From Gonium pectorale (lineage: Eukaryota > Chlorophyta > Chlorophyceae > Chlamydomonadales > Volvocaceae): a stretch of DNA of 27,089 nucleotides. A model generated the notes under the pieces. The model was not told the origin of the DNA. It made no database searches and saw nothing but the letters and a program-made list of their open reading frames with translations. This document shows positions 17,631-27,089 of this stretch, one piece after another. Made by a program: the position numbers and the translations under genes. The stretch's first letter is position 1. Each line of letters begins with the position of its first letter. The stretch is taken from contig LSYV01000030.1 of the NCBI GenBank assembly GCA_001584585.1, forward strand, positions 678,428 to 705,516, in the 5' to 3' direction.

Positions 17631-19786
17631 ACGGCCAGCGAGCCTAGCGGTGCGGGGCGCTTCGGGTCCTTGCCAGCGGGGGGGATTACTGCAGGCATGG
17701 CCGTTGAGGGAATGGTTTGCCTTGTGTTGGGGAGGGGAGTTGGCCAAGTGGGTTGTTTCTTCAAGGCGGCGCTCGTGGAGGCTGTCTGGCCGGCCGGGGG
17801 TGATGCGACTTCGGCCGGCAGGCTAGAAAAAGGAGCACGTGCCGCGCCGTGCGGGATTTGCTCCTCCGCGACTTTTGCAGCTGGGATGCGGCGTGGGGCC
17901 TGGCCCTGCCCTTCCCGGTCACCGTACACGTACTAAGCTGTCACGACGTCGGCGGAAATGACATGCGCCTCGATCATTCCCGGTGAGAGACTGAGAGTAC
18001 TTCTTATCCCGCATGCCGCATGCCGGGCGCCCGTATGCACGGGACTTCCAGGCCTGCATTGAGCGGGTGGAAGCTCCTGGGTGGGCCGAGGGGCCGCATG
18101 CGACCGCTTGGCGCACGGTGCTGGGGCGGAAGCTTGGATCCGTCGCAGTCGTCGCGCCACCCGACCCTCGACCAATCAGTTGATGAGGGACGAGCTGCTG
18201 GCGTAGGGTTGCAAGGGCTGGTGAGGAGGGGGGAGTCCGAAGTGACGCGGTCTGTGGAATGCAGTTTGCCTGTGAAGGGTGGGGGCCGTAGGTCGGGGGC
18301 GGCTGAAGGGTGGGTCGATGGGGTGGGGCTGCGCGGTTGAGCACAGTGGGCGCAGGCGGGGCAATGGCGGCAATGCCGGGCGCTGGGGCCGCAGGCCCCC
18401 CCGCCTAATGCGAGGCCGTGCCCCGCCCCGGACCGCCCCGCCTGCACGCACGCGCTGACTGCACGCGCACACCCCGGACGGTACGGTATGCTGCCCCCCC
18501 CCCCGCGCCGGACGACGCAGGCGCGGGAGTGCTGGTGTCATGCCGTCCCGGGGTTGGTGGATGGTGTCCTGTCGGCGCGTTTGTCAGGAGCGCGTGTCGA
18601 TTGGGGAAGTGGTCCGGATGCGGTGCAGGCGGTGCTGGTGGGGGGCGCAGGGTCCTGGTTTGTGGGACCCCTAGCACCCCGCATGGGGCAGCGAGTATTG
18701 CTAACAGAGGCCGGCCTCACAAGGGCCGGGATAGGGCACGATTCAGCCCCCATTGAAAAGCAGTTGCCGTTGTTCCCGTGGCTGGTGGCTAGTGAGACGG
18801 GCGTGTATTGGTACGGTAGCTCGTCCCGGTTTTCTGGTTGTCCATTGATGGTTGTAACAAGCGCCGTATCTTATCTGCTCCTCCCATAGGCGCCCTTATC
18901 ATACGGACTCATCTTTGCCTGCAAAGCCGAAGCAGGTTTTCACGCTGGGAGGGCTTTCCGGAACGTGGTCAACTAGTGCGGAAGGAGGTTGGGGCTGAAA
19001 ATGCGTGATTCCAGAACCGGAACAGCAGTGCTATGGCTACCAGCGAAGTGTCTAGGGAACGGGGCGGTTGATGGGAAAAAACCGAGTCCGTCATTTCCAA
19101 TGGCCACCAGCGCCTGCCGCCATTCCTCGTTTGGGCGCCCGGGTTGAGCGATAGGCCTTTGAGGCGACCCTCAGACCCGCAGCAGCACGCCCCTTGCTGC
19201 CAATCCTGCAGCCGTGCGCCCCCCCCCCGCCCCACTACGCCATTACTGCTCCCCATCGCTCCCTGCACACGTGCACTGGACGTGACCAGCGCGCAATCAT
19301 AAAGTCGAAACGCTGGTTGAGTCGCAGCCACAAGCCACAGCCATGCGAACTGTTGTGCAAGTAACAGGCCGCAGGAGCACGTGTGCCTTTACTGCCAAGA
19401 TCGTGAACGGTGCCAGGACTGCATGTGTGTCGAAGGGCCCGGATCACGGCGAGCGGTTTGCCCCTTGCGGCCGAAGGGGCCGAAGTGCCCCTCCGGCGGA
19501 AGGTGCTGGCCAACCGTAACGTCCAATTTCGCTGAATACAATGTTGAGCTTTTCATGTGTGATTTCACTTTGCTGTTTTGCACTATCGAGCTCGCGTTTC
19601 GAGGCCGGACGAGTTGCGCTTTATTCGGGTTTCGTTTGTTCTTTTGGGAGTCGCTTTTCGCAACTGCGGGTTCGCTTGCGCCGATTGTCCCTCCACAGCT
19701 GATATATTAACAATGCAGGCGAGTCATGCCATCTTGCCGATTTGAGTCGCCGCCACAACAACCCTAACGGCATCTTGCTTCCGGCG
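17631..19786. other. Intergenic interval upstream of FNR
   Basis: I find no gene in these 2.1 kb. It has a C-run near 18494-18504 and C-rich stretches around 19220. GC content falls in the last 300 bases, and the FNR promoter presumably lies there. Open frames such as those around 18418-18889 have no domain and no convincing splice partners. Confidence 0.5.
19701..19710 (+). promoter_or_regulatory. TATA-like box upstream of FNR
   Basis: GATATATTAA lies 77 bases before the FNR start codon in a locally AT-richer stretch. That leaves room for a 5' UTR of about 45-50 bases if transcription starts some 30 bases downstream. The assignment rests on sequence and position only. Confidence 0.45.
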
Positions 19787-22700
19787 ATGCTCGCGCAGAC
19801 CATGCGGGCTCAAGCTCCCACGGCCCTCGTAAGTCCCGCAACTCCGTCTAAGCACCGCACGTATAGTGCCCCGACCACTGCTGTAACCCGATGGCCCTCG
19901 CCGTCTCGCCCGCTCAGGTCAGCCGGGCCACCGCAGGCCGGCGGATGGTCCGCCCACTTGCGTTCAAGGACTCTTCGCCCGCTGTCTCTACCGATGTGTC
20001 GAAGCGGTGAGGCCCCTTGCAGCACATTTGCAGCTCCCGCCGACTGTCGGCGCGACATGCCGGCAACCGAATTCTTGAACGTCCCCGCCCCCCGCGCGCA
20101 GGACCGTCCCCACAAAGCTCGAGGAGGGACAGGTATGGCAGGGGCCATGCGGACTCAGCGGGGCACAAACGGCTGCTTGCGCGGCGTCTTCGTTTCCCAT
20201 GACGCGGCGCCACTTGGAACACCGAAGCTAGGGTTTCGGCCGATGGGTTTCGGGAAGGCCAATCAAGTATCCCAATCGGCCGCTTGGGTGCGGCACTGCT
20301 GGAAAGGCCAAAATTAGCCTCAAAGCCTTCAGCTGTCACAGTGCAGTTCAAGAGGGCTGGCCATAAATAAGGGCACACCTTTCCCCACCACCCGCCATGT
20401 CGCGCGCAGCTGCCCATGAACACCTTCTCGCCCAAGGCGACCCTCAAGGCCCGGATCAAGAGCGTCGAGAAGTTGACCGGCCCCAAGGCCACCGGCGAGA
20501 CGTACCACATCATCATCGAGACGGAGGGCAAGATCCCCTACTGGGAGGGCCAGTCGTTCGGCGTCATCCCCCCGGTGCGTGGGGGAGCACCAGGGGGGGG
20601 GGGTGACACGCACCCACACGAGGGGCGGCCGCACGCACCCATTCACATTGGCGGGGAGGGCGGGAGGGAGGGCACATCGGGCCAGCATCCCGGGTCCGCA
20701 GCTGCACACGGGGCGCACGCGGGGACGATCGGCGGCGGACGGAGCGGCGGGGGATGTGCCGCCGCTTGCCGGTCGCGAACGAAGCAGCCGGGCCTTCCGG
20801 GCTTACGGCACCGCGGCACGGGCACCGCACCCCCCGCACTGCGCCGCCTCGCGTCGGGCTGTGCATGTGACACGGCCTTGGGAGCTCGTCGGGAAGTGCC
20901 CTGCGCACGCACTCCCTCCCACGCCTCGCTTTTGCCACCTCATCTCCACACACCCGCGCGCCACGCCCTATCCCCAAGGCTCACGCAATGGCTGACCTAC
21001 ACATCGACAAGGCCAATCACAGCGGCAAGAGAGCAACCAGAACCCGCCCTCCCCGCCTTCACGCCCCTCCCCCCACTCCTCCCAGGGCACCAAGATCAAC
21101 AGCAAGGGCAAGGAGGTGCCCCACGGCACGCGCCTCTACTCCATCGCCTCCTCCCGCTACGGCGACTACTTTGACGGCGCCACCGCCACGCTGTGCGTGC
21201 GGCGCGCCGTGTACGTCGACCCCGAGACCGGCGCCGAGGACCCCGCCAAGAAGGGCGTCTGCTCCAACTTCCTGTGCGATGCGGCGCCGGGCACGGAGAT
21301 CAACATGACGGGTGAGGCCCGGGGGGGAGAGGGGGTGAACGTGAATATGGGGGGTTGAAGACGATGGGGGCGGGCGCGTGTGTGCGTGTGCTTGGGGGGG
21401 TGCGGGTAAGAGGCGCGGGGATTCCAACGCCTGCTCTGTGGTCGAGGCCGCCATCATGGCGTTGCGAGGATAGGTTGCTGAGGGTCGGTGCAGACGGGGC
21501 AGGAGAGGGGTTGCGGGGGGGGGGGTAGTGGGCCCAGCCGGTGTTGGCAGCAGTGAGCTGGGTGGCCCGTAGGCCCAAGCCCCTAGCCCACAGCAGTCTC
21601 TCCTGCGCGCCATGCGCACCGCCCCTCGCGGCTGCGCCTGCAGATCCCCGATGTCCCGAATGCCACCCTCACCCGATATTCCCCCTCATCTACACATCCA
21701 CACACCGTCGGGCCCCACCCACCTGCATGGTCCGCTAGCGCGGCCCGAGCCTCAAACGAAAGCTGTACTGAGTTGCCACCAGCAGCATCCCGGCACCCCA
21801 ACCCACGTGCCCCTACCTGACGGTGCCTGTCCCAAACCTCCGCCCTCCTCCGGTGCCCGATCTCCCCCTGCGTCACCCGTTCCCGCGCCCTGCCCCACCC
21901 CTAGGCCCCACCGGCAAGGTCCTGCTGCTGCCCTCGGACCCCAACGCCACCCTCATCTGCGTCGCCACCGGCACCGGCATCGCGCCCTTCCGCTCCTTCT
22001 GGCGGCGCCTCTTCATGGAGGACACCGGCCGCCCCGCCTTCGGCGGCCTGTTCTGGCTGTTCATGGGCGCCGCCAACGCCGACGCTACGCTGTACGACGC
22101 GGAGCTGCAGGCGCTGGCGGCGGCGCACCCGGAGCACTTCCGGCTGAGCTACGCGCTGTCGCGGGAGCAGAAGAACAAGCGGGGCGGCAAGCTGTACATT
22201 CAGGTGTGGTTGGCGGTTGGCAGTCGACGGGAAACGATTATTCAGTTGGACTGGCGGTTTGAAGGTGGGTTTGATGGTCGGCGGTTGGGGGTTGCCGATT
22301 TGCGATTGGCGGTTGATGGCCGGGAGGGCGGCCGGGTTTCACTGGCGGCCGGGATGAGGGGCGCCGTATGTTTGGCTGTGTGTGTTGCGGCAGGTTGTGG
22401 CAGGAAGCTTCGTTCCCGTTCGTTCACAGTCTCGTTTGGGGAGACACGCCTTTACGGTGCCCTGCGTGTCCCACCCCACCCGTCCGGGCCCCCACCGCCG
22501 CAGGACAAGGTGGAGGAGTACGCAGACGAGGTGTTTTCGCTGCTGGACGGCGGGGCGCACATGTACTTTTGCGGCCTCAAGGGCATGATGCCCGGCATCC
22601 AGGTGGGCGGCAACATGCGCGGGGCGGGGCGTCGCGGGTGCACGCATTGGGGAGTGCGGGAACAGAAACGGATAGCGTTCCGAGCGTCACCTCACCCGCC

Positions 22701-22820
22701 CGCCCGCCCGCCCGCCCGCAGGAGATGCTGTCGCGGGTGGCCGGCGAGAAGGGCCTCACGTACGAGCACTGGGTAGAGGGGCTCAGGGCGCGGGGGCAGT
22801 GGCACGTGGAGGTGTACTGA
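19787..22820 (+). CDS. FNR1: Chloroplast ferredoxin-NADP(+) reductase precursor
   Basis: An FAD enzyme that passes electrons from reduced ferredoxin to NADP+ at the stromal face of the thylakoid. Eight exons join in frame: 19787-19828, 19918-20006, 20102-20132, 20410-20574, 21086-21311, 21905-22203, 22504-22602, 22722-22820 (TGA). The product has 349 residues, close to the roughly 350 of C. reinhardtii. Residues 1 to about 40 are the Arg/Ala/Ser-rich transit peptide (exons 1-2, with [10 protein letters not shown]). Exon 3 adds [10 protein letters not shown]. The FAD domain has RLYSIASS (125-132) and CVRRAVYV (146-153). The NADP domain has GTGIAPFRS (207-215) and YFCGLKGMM (305-313). The protein ends in the conserved WHVEVY with the terminal aromatic Tyr349. 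ATG at 19802 is an alternative start five codons later. Intron 7 ends in a (CCCG)n microsatellite directly before the acceptor. Intron 6 is packed with degenerate GGCGGTT motifs. Confidence 0.97.
22694..22719 (+). repeat. (CCCG)n microsatellite at the 3' end of FNR intron 7
   Basis: About six CCCG/CGCC units lie immediately before the CAG acceptor of exon 8. They take the place of the pyrimidine tract. Confidence 0.8.
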
Positions 22821-22990
22821 GCGGGAGGCGACGCACATACGATACAGGGGCCGAGATAGAGGAGCGGCTTGAGTAGTCTTAAGAAAGCAATTGAACAGGA
22901 GGATACGAGGAGGCGAGTACGAGGAGCAGGGCGTGAATAGGAGGAGGGCCCGTGCTCCCCCTGATGTTGCGGGGTCGGGTCGGGGGGCGG

Positions 22991-23117
22991 GCGTACTAGG
23001 ATACAGCCCCTCCAGGCGCCTCGCCGCGGCCGCCGTCCACCAACGGCGACCGTTGGCGGCTCACTGACCCGCGGGTCACCGCTCTCAAACCCCAAGCATA
23101 CTAGGGTATAGCCCCTC
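22991..23117. repeat. Direct-repeat pair enclosing two palindromes
   Basis: Two 22-bp copies, 22991-23012 and 23096-23117, read GCRTACTAGGRTAYAGCCCC plus TC and agree at 19 of 22 positions. Between them lie a 7-bp stem with a 3-base loop (CCAACGG CGA CCGTTGG, 23040-23056) and a perfect 14-bp palindrome (TGACCCGCGGGTCA, 23065-23078). Confidence 0.8.
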
Positions 23118-24854
23118 GCTGCCAAGCGACCCCGGGGAGCGGTCTTGGCTGGACGCTTGGACCGAGTTTGGCGCTTGGCATTCCATGCGCCTAGGCCTCC
23201 TGGCCTATACTGCTCTTGCTCGCTCCCGCAGCCGCTCGTGCAGGCGTATACATGTGTGTTACGTCGTGCGAATATGCGTGTGTGCGTCGTGCGTATATAT
23301 GTGTGTGTGTGCCACCGGGTGGCGGCGAGGCGGGCTGCCCCTGGAGGCCGCTGCCACGGGGTCCCCACCCACCCACGCCCACCCACCCACCGGACCGGCA
23401 TCAGGGCCCGCGTGCTGCCTTCTGTTCTTTTAGCCGCGCCCGCACGCGCCCGCACGCGCCCGCGTGCGCCCACAGACTGTGCATGGCGCGCCCAAAGACA
23501 GCCCAGCAAGGCCGTACCTGCCGTACGCTTGTGTATGCACGTGTGTGTGTACGGATGTGTGCCGTCGGGCTTTGCCGCATTGGGGAGCCGCCGGCTGCGC
23601 TCTCGAAACCGCTCTGTCGTCCGCGCTATGTTGTGTTTTGTGTTGTGTTTTGTGTGTTTTGTGTGCGCTGGAGGCGGGGTGGCTGGGATCGCTTGCCGCA
23701 CTATTGCTTGGGCCACTGCCGCTTGGATTCATACGTGTACGGCTGTCCGTGACCGCCATGCGCCGTGCACTGCACCATGCTGTCGTATTCTCTCATACGC
23801 ATACATTTGTGTGTGCGCGCTCATGAGGGGCCTGCGTGCCGGCGCTGGCACACGCACGGGCACGCGGACGAGAGGCGTGGCGCAGGGACCATGTCTCCGT
23901 CCGTCCGTTCGTTCGTCCGTCCATGAAAAACGACGGCAGGACCTCGTATTCTTTCCCGTGTACTTGGCGTGTATCCCCGCTTATATTCTATGGCAGTTGT
24001 GCCTCGAGCCTGTCCCCCCCTGTATGTGTTGTGTTGGGTCAAGCATGTCCTGTGGTAATGCAACTCCGCGGACGGCAGGAGGGGGGCGCTGCGTGTGCTC
24101 CGGCAGCTGCCCCCCCTCCTGCCCGCTAAACACATAAGCCAGGCCGCGGACCTGACAACTGCGTGCCCCTTAATGGTTTTGGGAAGCTGCATTGTACGGA
24201 GCTGTGACCTGTGACGGATACGGAGGCCAGGACGTTGATTAATACTGCCACGGGCTTGGCCAGATATGGTCCGGATTAGCTCAATAACAGTCCCCCCCCG
24301 GCGACCGTCCACTAGCGTCTTCCGAACACCCAAGTCCAGACGGTCGATCTAGCGAACTTGCCTCTCGTGACTCCCGGGTATTGTGCGCGCTGTGCGCCAC
24401 AAACACAAGCGATGGAAGCAACAGGTCCGCCATGCCCGGGGTCCACTGCGACCAGCACCCTTTCTGCAATCTTGGTAGTCAAATCGCTTGATATACACGG
24501 CTCAGGTCGCCCCACACTGCCCCTCTTTCCGCGCCACTGTCGCCCGCAACGCCCTCTATGCACTTTCAAGCGTCCTGCGGCAGCACAGCGCCGTCCCGCA
24601 CGACCAGGCAGCTCACACCGCAGCGCAGATGGCAACACCCGCACCCACGTACTCACACACCCGACATGTGCACAACGCCAGTTCCCAGACGCCCGCAAGC
24701 GGCCGCACGGGTCAAGGGGGTTCCGCGCGGCGCCTGCCGGTGTGCCAATAGAGACGCCGCGCATTGCCAGGGACCAGACCCCAAGATGCACCTGCGTTAC
24801 CGACCCTAGCCAGCCCGACGAGGCAGGAAGAATGCAATGCGAGTATGGTCATCA

Positions 24855-24905
24855 GCCCTGCACAGCGCACCGGCCACGGCTCCCCACGTGTTTCAGGCTG
24901 CGCCC
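24855..24905. repeat. Dispersed repeat pair, copy 1
   Basis: CACAGCGCACCGGCCACGGC, then TCCCCACGTGTTTCAGGCTGC, followed by a long C-rich tract. It matches 25820-25861 with a few substitutions. On the minus strand the C-rich tract becomes G-rich and ends in CAG at the repeat border in both copies, so the segment could be a duplicated exon (see findings). Confidence 0.75.
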
Positions 24906-24957
24906 CGCCCCCCACCCCTCCCACACACCCCCCCTCACTCGCCGTCGGCCAAGGGGG

Positions 24958-24965
24958 TATAAGTA
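24958..24965 (+). promoter_or_regulatory. TATA-like sequence without an assigned gene
   Basis: TATAAGTA sits in a GC-rich context (GGGGG TATAAGTA GGGG). A short open frame starting at an ATG near 25019 follows on the same strand. No downstream gene is established, so this may be chance. Confidence 0.25.
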
Positions 24966-25077
24966 GGGGTGGCACAGCCGTTGCCGGGGTTCCAGGCCGA
25001 GCGCAAGTGCCTGCAAGTCATGTACATTTGGGTCATGGCTTGCCTCAAGCTAGCCTATCAAGCTATCATCCGTCAAA

Positions 25078-25100
25078 CAGGGCCACAAGGCTCATCGCAT
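25078..25100 (+). repeat. 23-bp repeat, copy 1 (second copy at 25247-25269)
   Basis: GGCCACAAGGCTCATCGC, then ATTAG, recurs about 169 bases downstream as GGCCACAAGGCTCATCGC, then TTTAG. Flanks differ. Confidence 0.75.
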
Positions 25101-25216
25101 TAGGTCCACGCCCTCCCCTAGCCCAGCCCCACCCCACAGCCCGCCGGCGACCTACCACCAGGCCCACCATGAGCCGTGTGTCACTAGGGGTCTCACTCGG
25201 TGCACCCTCCGCCTGA

Positions 25217-25585
25217 GGCTTACCCGGCCCGTGGGACACAAGGTGGGGCCACAAGGCTCATCGCTTTAGCAAAGTTGGCCGCTATGTCAACAGCACTCAA
25301 CACCCGCCCGCAGTCCGCGATGAAGACCTCGTCGCCAACGCCGAACGGGAACGCTTCGCCGTCGTCCTGGCGGGCGATAAGCGAGAGAGGTGGGGGTGGG
25401 GTGGGGTGGCGGGCACGTATTCCGGGTGACAAGGGGCGGACATTGCTTGCTGTGTGTCCCGCGTTCCTCTCCATTTCACAGCCAGACCCAGCAATGGCTA
25501 GAGGCAGCTGCGCAGCTGCCGCTCGACTACATTCCAAACTATTGGCTGCGGGACCCCGCCGGCAGAAGGCCTGCGACTGCGTAGG
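25217..25585. other. Exon-like sequence on both strands, unresolved
   Basis: Two incompatible readings look coding. On the minus strand, after a good pyrimidine tract and CAG, the frame gives DDGEAFPFGVGDEVFIADCG and continues to a GTAAGC donor near 25217. That would be about 150 bases with high G/C at third positions. On the plus strand, a frame from 25217 gives HKAHRFSKVGRYVNSTQH and later ERERFAVVLAGDKRE up to a possible donor AG/GTGGGG near 25388. It could join, at the acceptor TTTCACAG near 25481, to TQQWLEAAAQLPLDYIPNYW with a stop near 25584. I recognise neither. At most one strand is likely to be real. Confidence 0.3.
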
Positions 25586-25819
25586 CATTGCGTCCTGTAC
25601 CATAAAGCACATGCCGCGTGTAAAAAAGCGAGGCGGCGAAAAGGTAGCAGGTTGTACGGGGGGCAATACCAGCCAGGACTTGGTAAGTGCGCTGCTGGTC
25701 CACTGTTTACGGGGTTACTGTATGCAGACGCGCATGGCCATAGGCTGTGGACGGTCGTGGGGGCGGCTGTTGGCAACAGCCCAGACGGTTAGGCTGCTTA
25801 ACTTTTGAAACCGAAGACG

Positions 25820-25861
25820 CACAGCGCACCGGCCACGGCTTCCCACGTGTTTCGGACTGCC
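25820..25861. repeat. Dispersed repeat pair, copy 2
   Basis: CACAGCGCACCGGCCACGGC, then TTCCCACGTGTTTCGGACTGC and a C-rich tract, related to 24855-24905. On the minus strand the frame after CAG reads NTWEAVAGALCVFGFK. Confidence 0.75.
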
Positions 25862-25944
25862 CCCCCACCCACCCCCGCCCACACACACAAGAGGGTGTCA
25901 ACCGATACCAGATTCCCGTTTTGGTTGGTCACGGGGGTAGGGTG

Positions 25945-26080
25945 GCATCCGGCATCTTTGGAGGGTTGGGGAAGGGCGCATCTGGCATCCGGGAATCCTG
26001 CAAGGGCGCGCATCTGGCATCCCCGCTGCAAGCGGGTAAGCATCCTGGATACCCGGCGCAGGCGCATCTGGCATCTTTTG
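25945..26080. repeat. Irregular repeat cluster with a 14-bp unit
   Basis: GCGCATCTGGCATC occurs exactly at 25976, 26008 and 26062. Partial forms (GGCATC, GGAATCC, GCATCC) lie between and around them, and GCAAG motifs alternate with the units. The spacing is irregular (32 and 54 bases). It is not a CRISPR array, because neither unit nor spacer length is regular. Confidence 0.75.
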
Positions 26081-26843
26081 CAAGCTGGAATCCGGAATCC
26101 CAGCTTGCTTTAGATACGCTGCTTTCCTTGACTGCTCACTGTGCTAGACTGTGTGCAGCCTTTGCTACGGAGTGCAGTCATGTTGCACCTGACAGTAGTC
26201 TGTTCCTTTTCTTACATGCCCCGTCAGGCAGGGTGGGCAGGGCCTTGTATGGTACTGTCCGTGCAGCCTGCATACCAACCGTGCGCAGTTGATTAACAAC
26301 CGTACATATGGCCGTTCCACCGCCGTGAATTGCTCGCTATGACACCTACTAGGCCCCAACAGCTAGCCCATTTCGTGCCGACAGAGCCCTCAAAGCACCG
26401 CATATCCACCATACAGCCCATATCGCCCTACCAAACATACAAGCCGCTGGCAGCCACTGCATATGTGGAGCTGCCGCAATGTGCCGCACAACGGCTTACT
26501 TGCAACAGCTTGCAACACGGCCCCAACCACCCCAACCTCACTCTTTGTCCCCGCAGTGCCCAACACGGCCGTTCGATATTGCACCCTTGCGCAAAACCGC
26601 CGCTTCCCTAAGAGGCGACAGGAGCGATCGAAAGAACCGCAAGCCCTTGCCAAACCTTGCCAAACGCATCCAACGTGCAGTGCCAGTTAAACGCACTAGT
26701 CTAGCAGCACCGCCGTTGTTTCCGTATGCATGCCGCTGCCCGAACACCCAACAAGGCATGAGAGAAGGCCAAGGAGGAAAGCGGACTGGGACTAAACACT
26801 TTGCACCACCAGCTACGGCCACCGACTGTCCAACGGACGGTTG

Positions 26844-27089
26844 TTACAGAAGCACCCATTGGTACTTCGCGTTTGGCTTCACCGCCCTCCCGCTGGCAGT
26901 CCGGACGACAACATCCACTTCAGCAATCACGTCTGCATCAACGTTCGCCACAGCTTTGCGGGCTGTGCGGGGCTTGACCTTGCCTAGCGCGGGCGGCGCT
27001 GCTCGCCGAGGAGAAGTGGCATTCACACACCTGTGCCGGAGGCGCCGGCCCCGCCAACCCGACCCGCCACCCACTTACCCACGTTGCAT
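26844..27089 (-). CDS. Unrecognised protein, 3' end; enters from the right edge
   Basis: The last exon is read on the minus strand from about 26983 (after CGCGCTAG) to a TAA at 26846-26844. It encodes KVKPRTARKAVANVDADVI, then AEVDVVVRTASGRAVKPNAK and YQWVLL. An upstream exon ends at 27079 with a perfect GTAAGT donor (27078-27073). Joining it across a 95-bp intron keeps one phase (..CNVGKVKPR). A different acceptor at 27031 would make the intron only 48 bp. I do not recognise the family. The basic SGRAVKPNAKY motif resembles linkers seen near the ends of retrotransposon polyproteins, but that is weak. The stop codon overlaps TGTAA, the volvocine poly(A) motif, probably by chance. Confidence 0.42.

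Larger units (their letters stand above)
22821..26843. other. Repeat-rich interval downstream of FNR; no gene resolved
   Basis: This 4-kb stretch starts with the FNR 3' UTR. I see no TGTAA poly(A) signal in the first kilobase. It then holds a repeat/palindrome cluster (22991-23117), GT-rich and CG-rich simple sequence (23250-23320, 23430-23470, 23625-23670), CCGT-type repeats (23896-23922), a TATA-like box (24958), two related 24.86/25.82-kb segments, exon-like pieces on both strands at 25070-25700, and a GGCATC-rich repeat cluster (25945-26080). None of the open frames carries a domain I recognise. The region could contain fragments of transposable elements or a poorly resolved gene. Confidence 0.5.

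Noticed and set aside
22577..23716. 379-residue minus-strand open frame
   Set aside because: It overlaps FNR exons 7-8 and simple-sequence DNA, has low-complexity composition, and has no domain.
25945..26080. CRISPR-like array
   Set aside because: Repeat units are 14 bp with uneven spacing, in a eukaryotic nuclear context.

Overview
This window is nuclear DNA of a volvocalean green alga, a relative of Chlamydomonas or Volvox. Three things support this. Genes are split by many short GC-rich introns with GT/AG borders. Coding third positions are strongly biased to G/C. The recognisable proteins are a chloroplast ferredoxin-NADP reductase and the axonemal protein DRC4 (PF2 in Chlamydomonas), both closely matching what I remember of the C. 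reinhardtii proteins. I do not name a species.

Layout, left to right. Bases 1-292 (minus) hold the 5' end of an unrecognised gene that leaves the window. Bases 293-2733 have no gene I can support, but contain a 68-bp tandem duplication. Bases 2734-8227 (minus) are DRC4: 12 exons, 471 residues, with one very long intron (5574-7460) and a decayed exon copy inside intron 11. Head to head with it, across a 365-bp shared promoter interval, is the gene for mitochondrial ribosomal protein uL15m (8593-11888, plus; 7 exons, 324 residues). A 2.1-kb gene-poor stretch follows. Next is a two-exon F-box/ankyrin-like protein (13983-15925, plus; 557 residues). Bases 15926-19786 are intergenic and hold two hairpins. 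Bases 19787-22820 (plus) are FNR: 8 exons, 349 residues, with a transit peptide. The right 4 kb is repeat-rich, with unresolved exon-like pieces. The last 246 bases probably carry the 3' end of another minus-strand gene.

The genes are ordinary eukaryotic neighbours, not an operon: ciliary motility (DRC4), mitochondrial translation (uL15m), probable ubiquitin-ligase substrate recognition (F-box/ankyrin) and photosynthetic electron transfer (FNR). From memory, PF2 and FNR1 both map to chromosome 11 in C. reinhardtii, so the pair may be conserved synteny. This was not checked.

The most unusual structure is the pair of inverted repeats at 16556-17064 and 17503-17630. They have unrelated stems (about 230 bp and exactly 40 bp). 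Both close on the same 47-bp loop, with one mismatch, at the same place and in the same orientation. A constant loop with variable stems is not what two copies of an ordinary fold-back transposon would look like. It suggests either an element that creates inverted duplications of its target or a family of hairpin-RNA loci.
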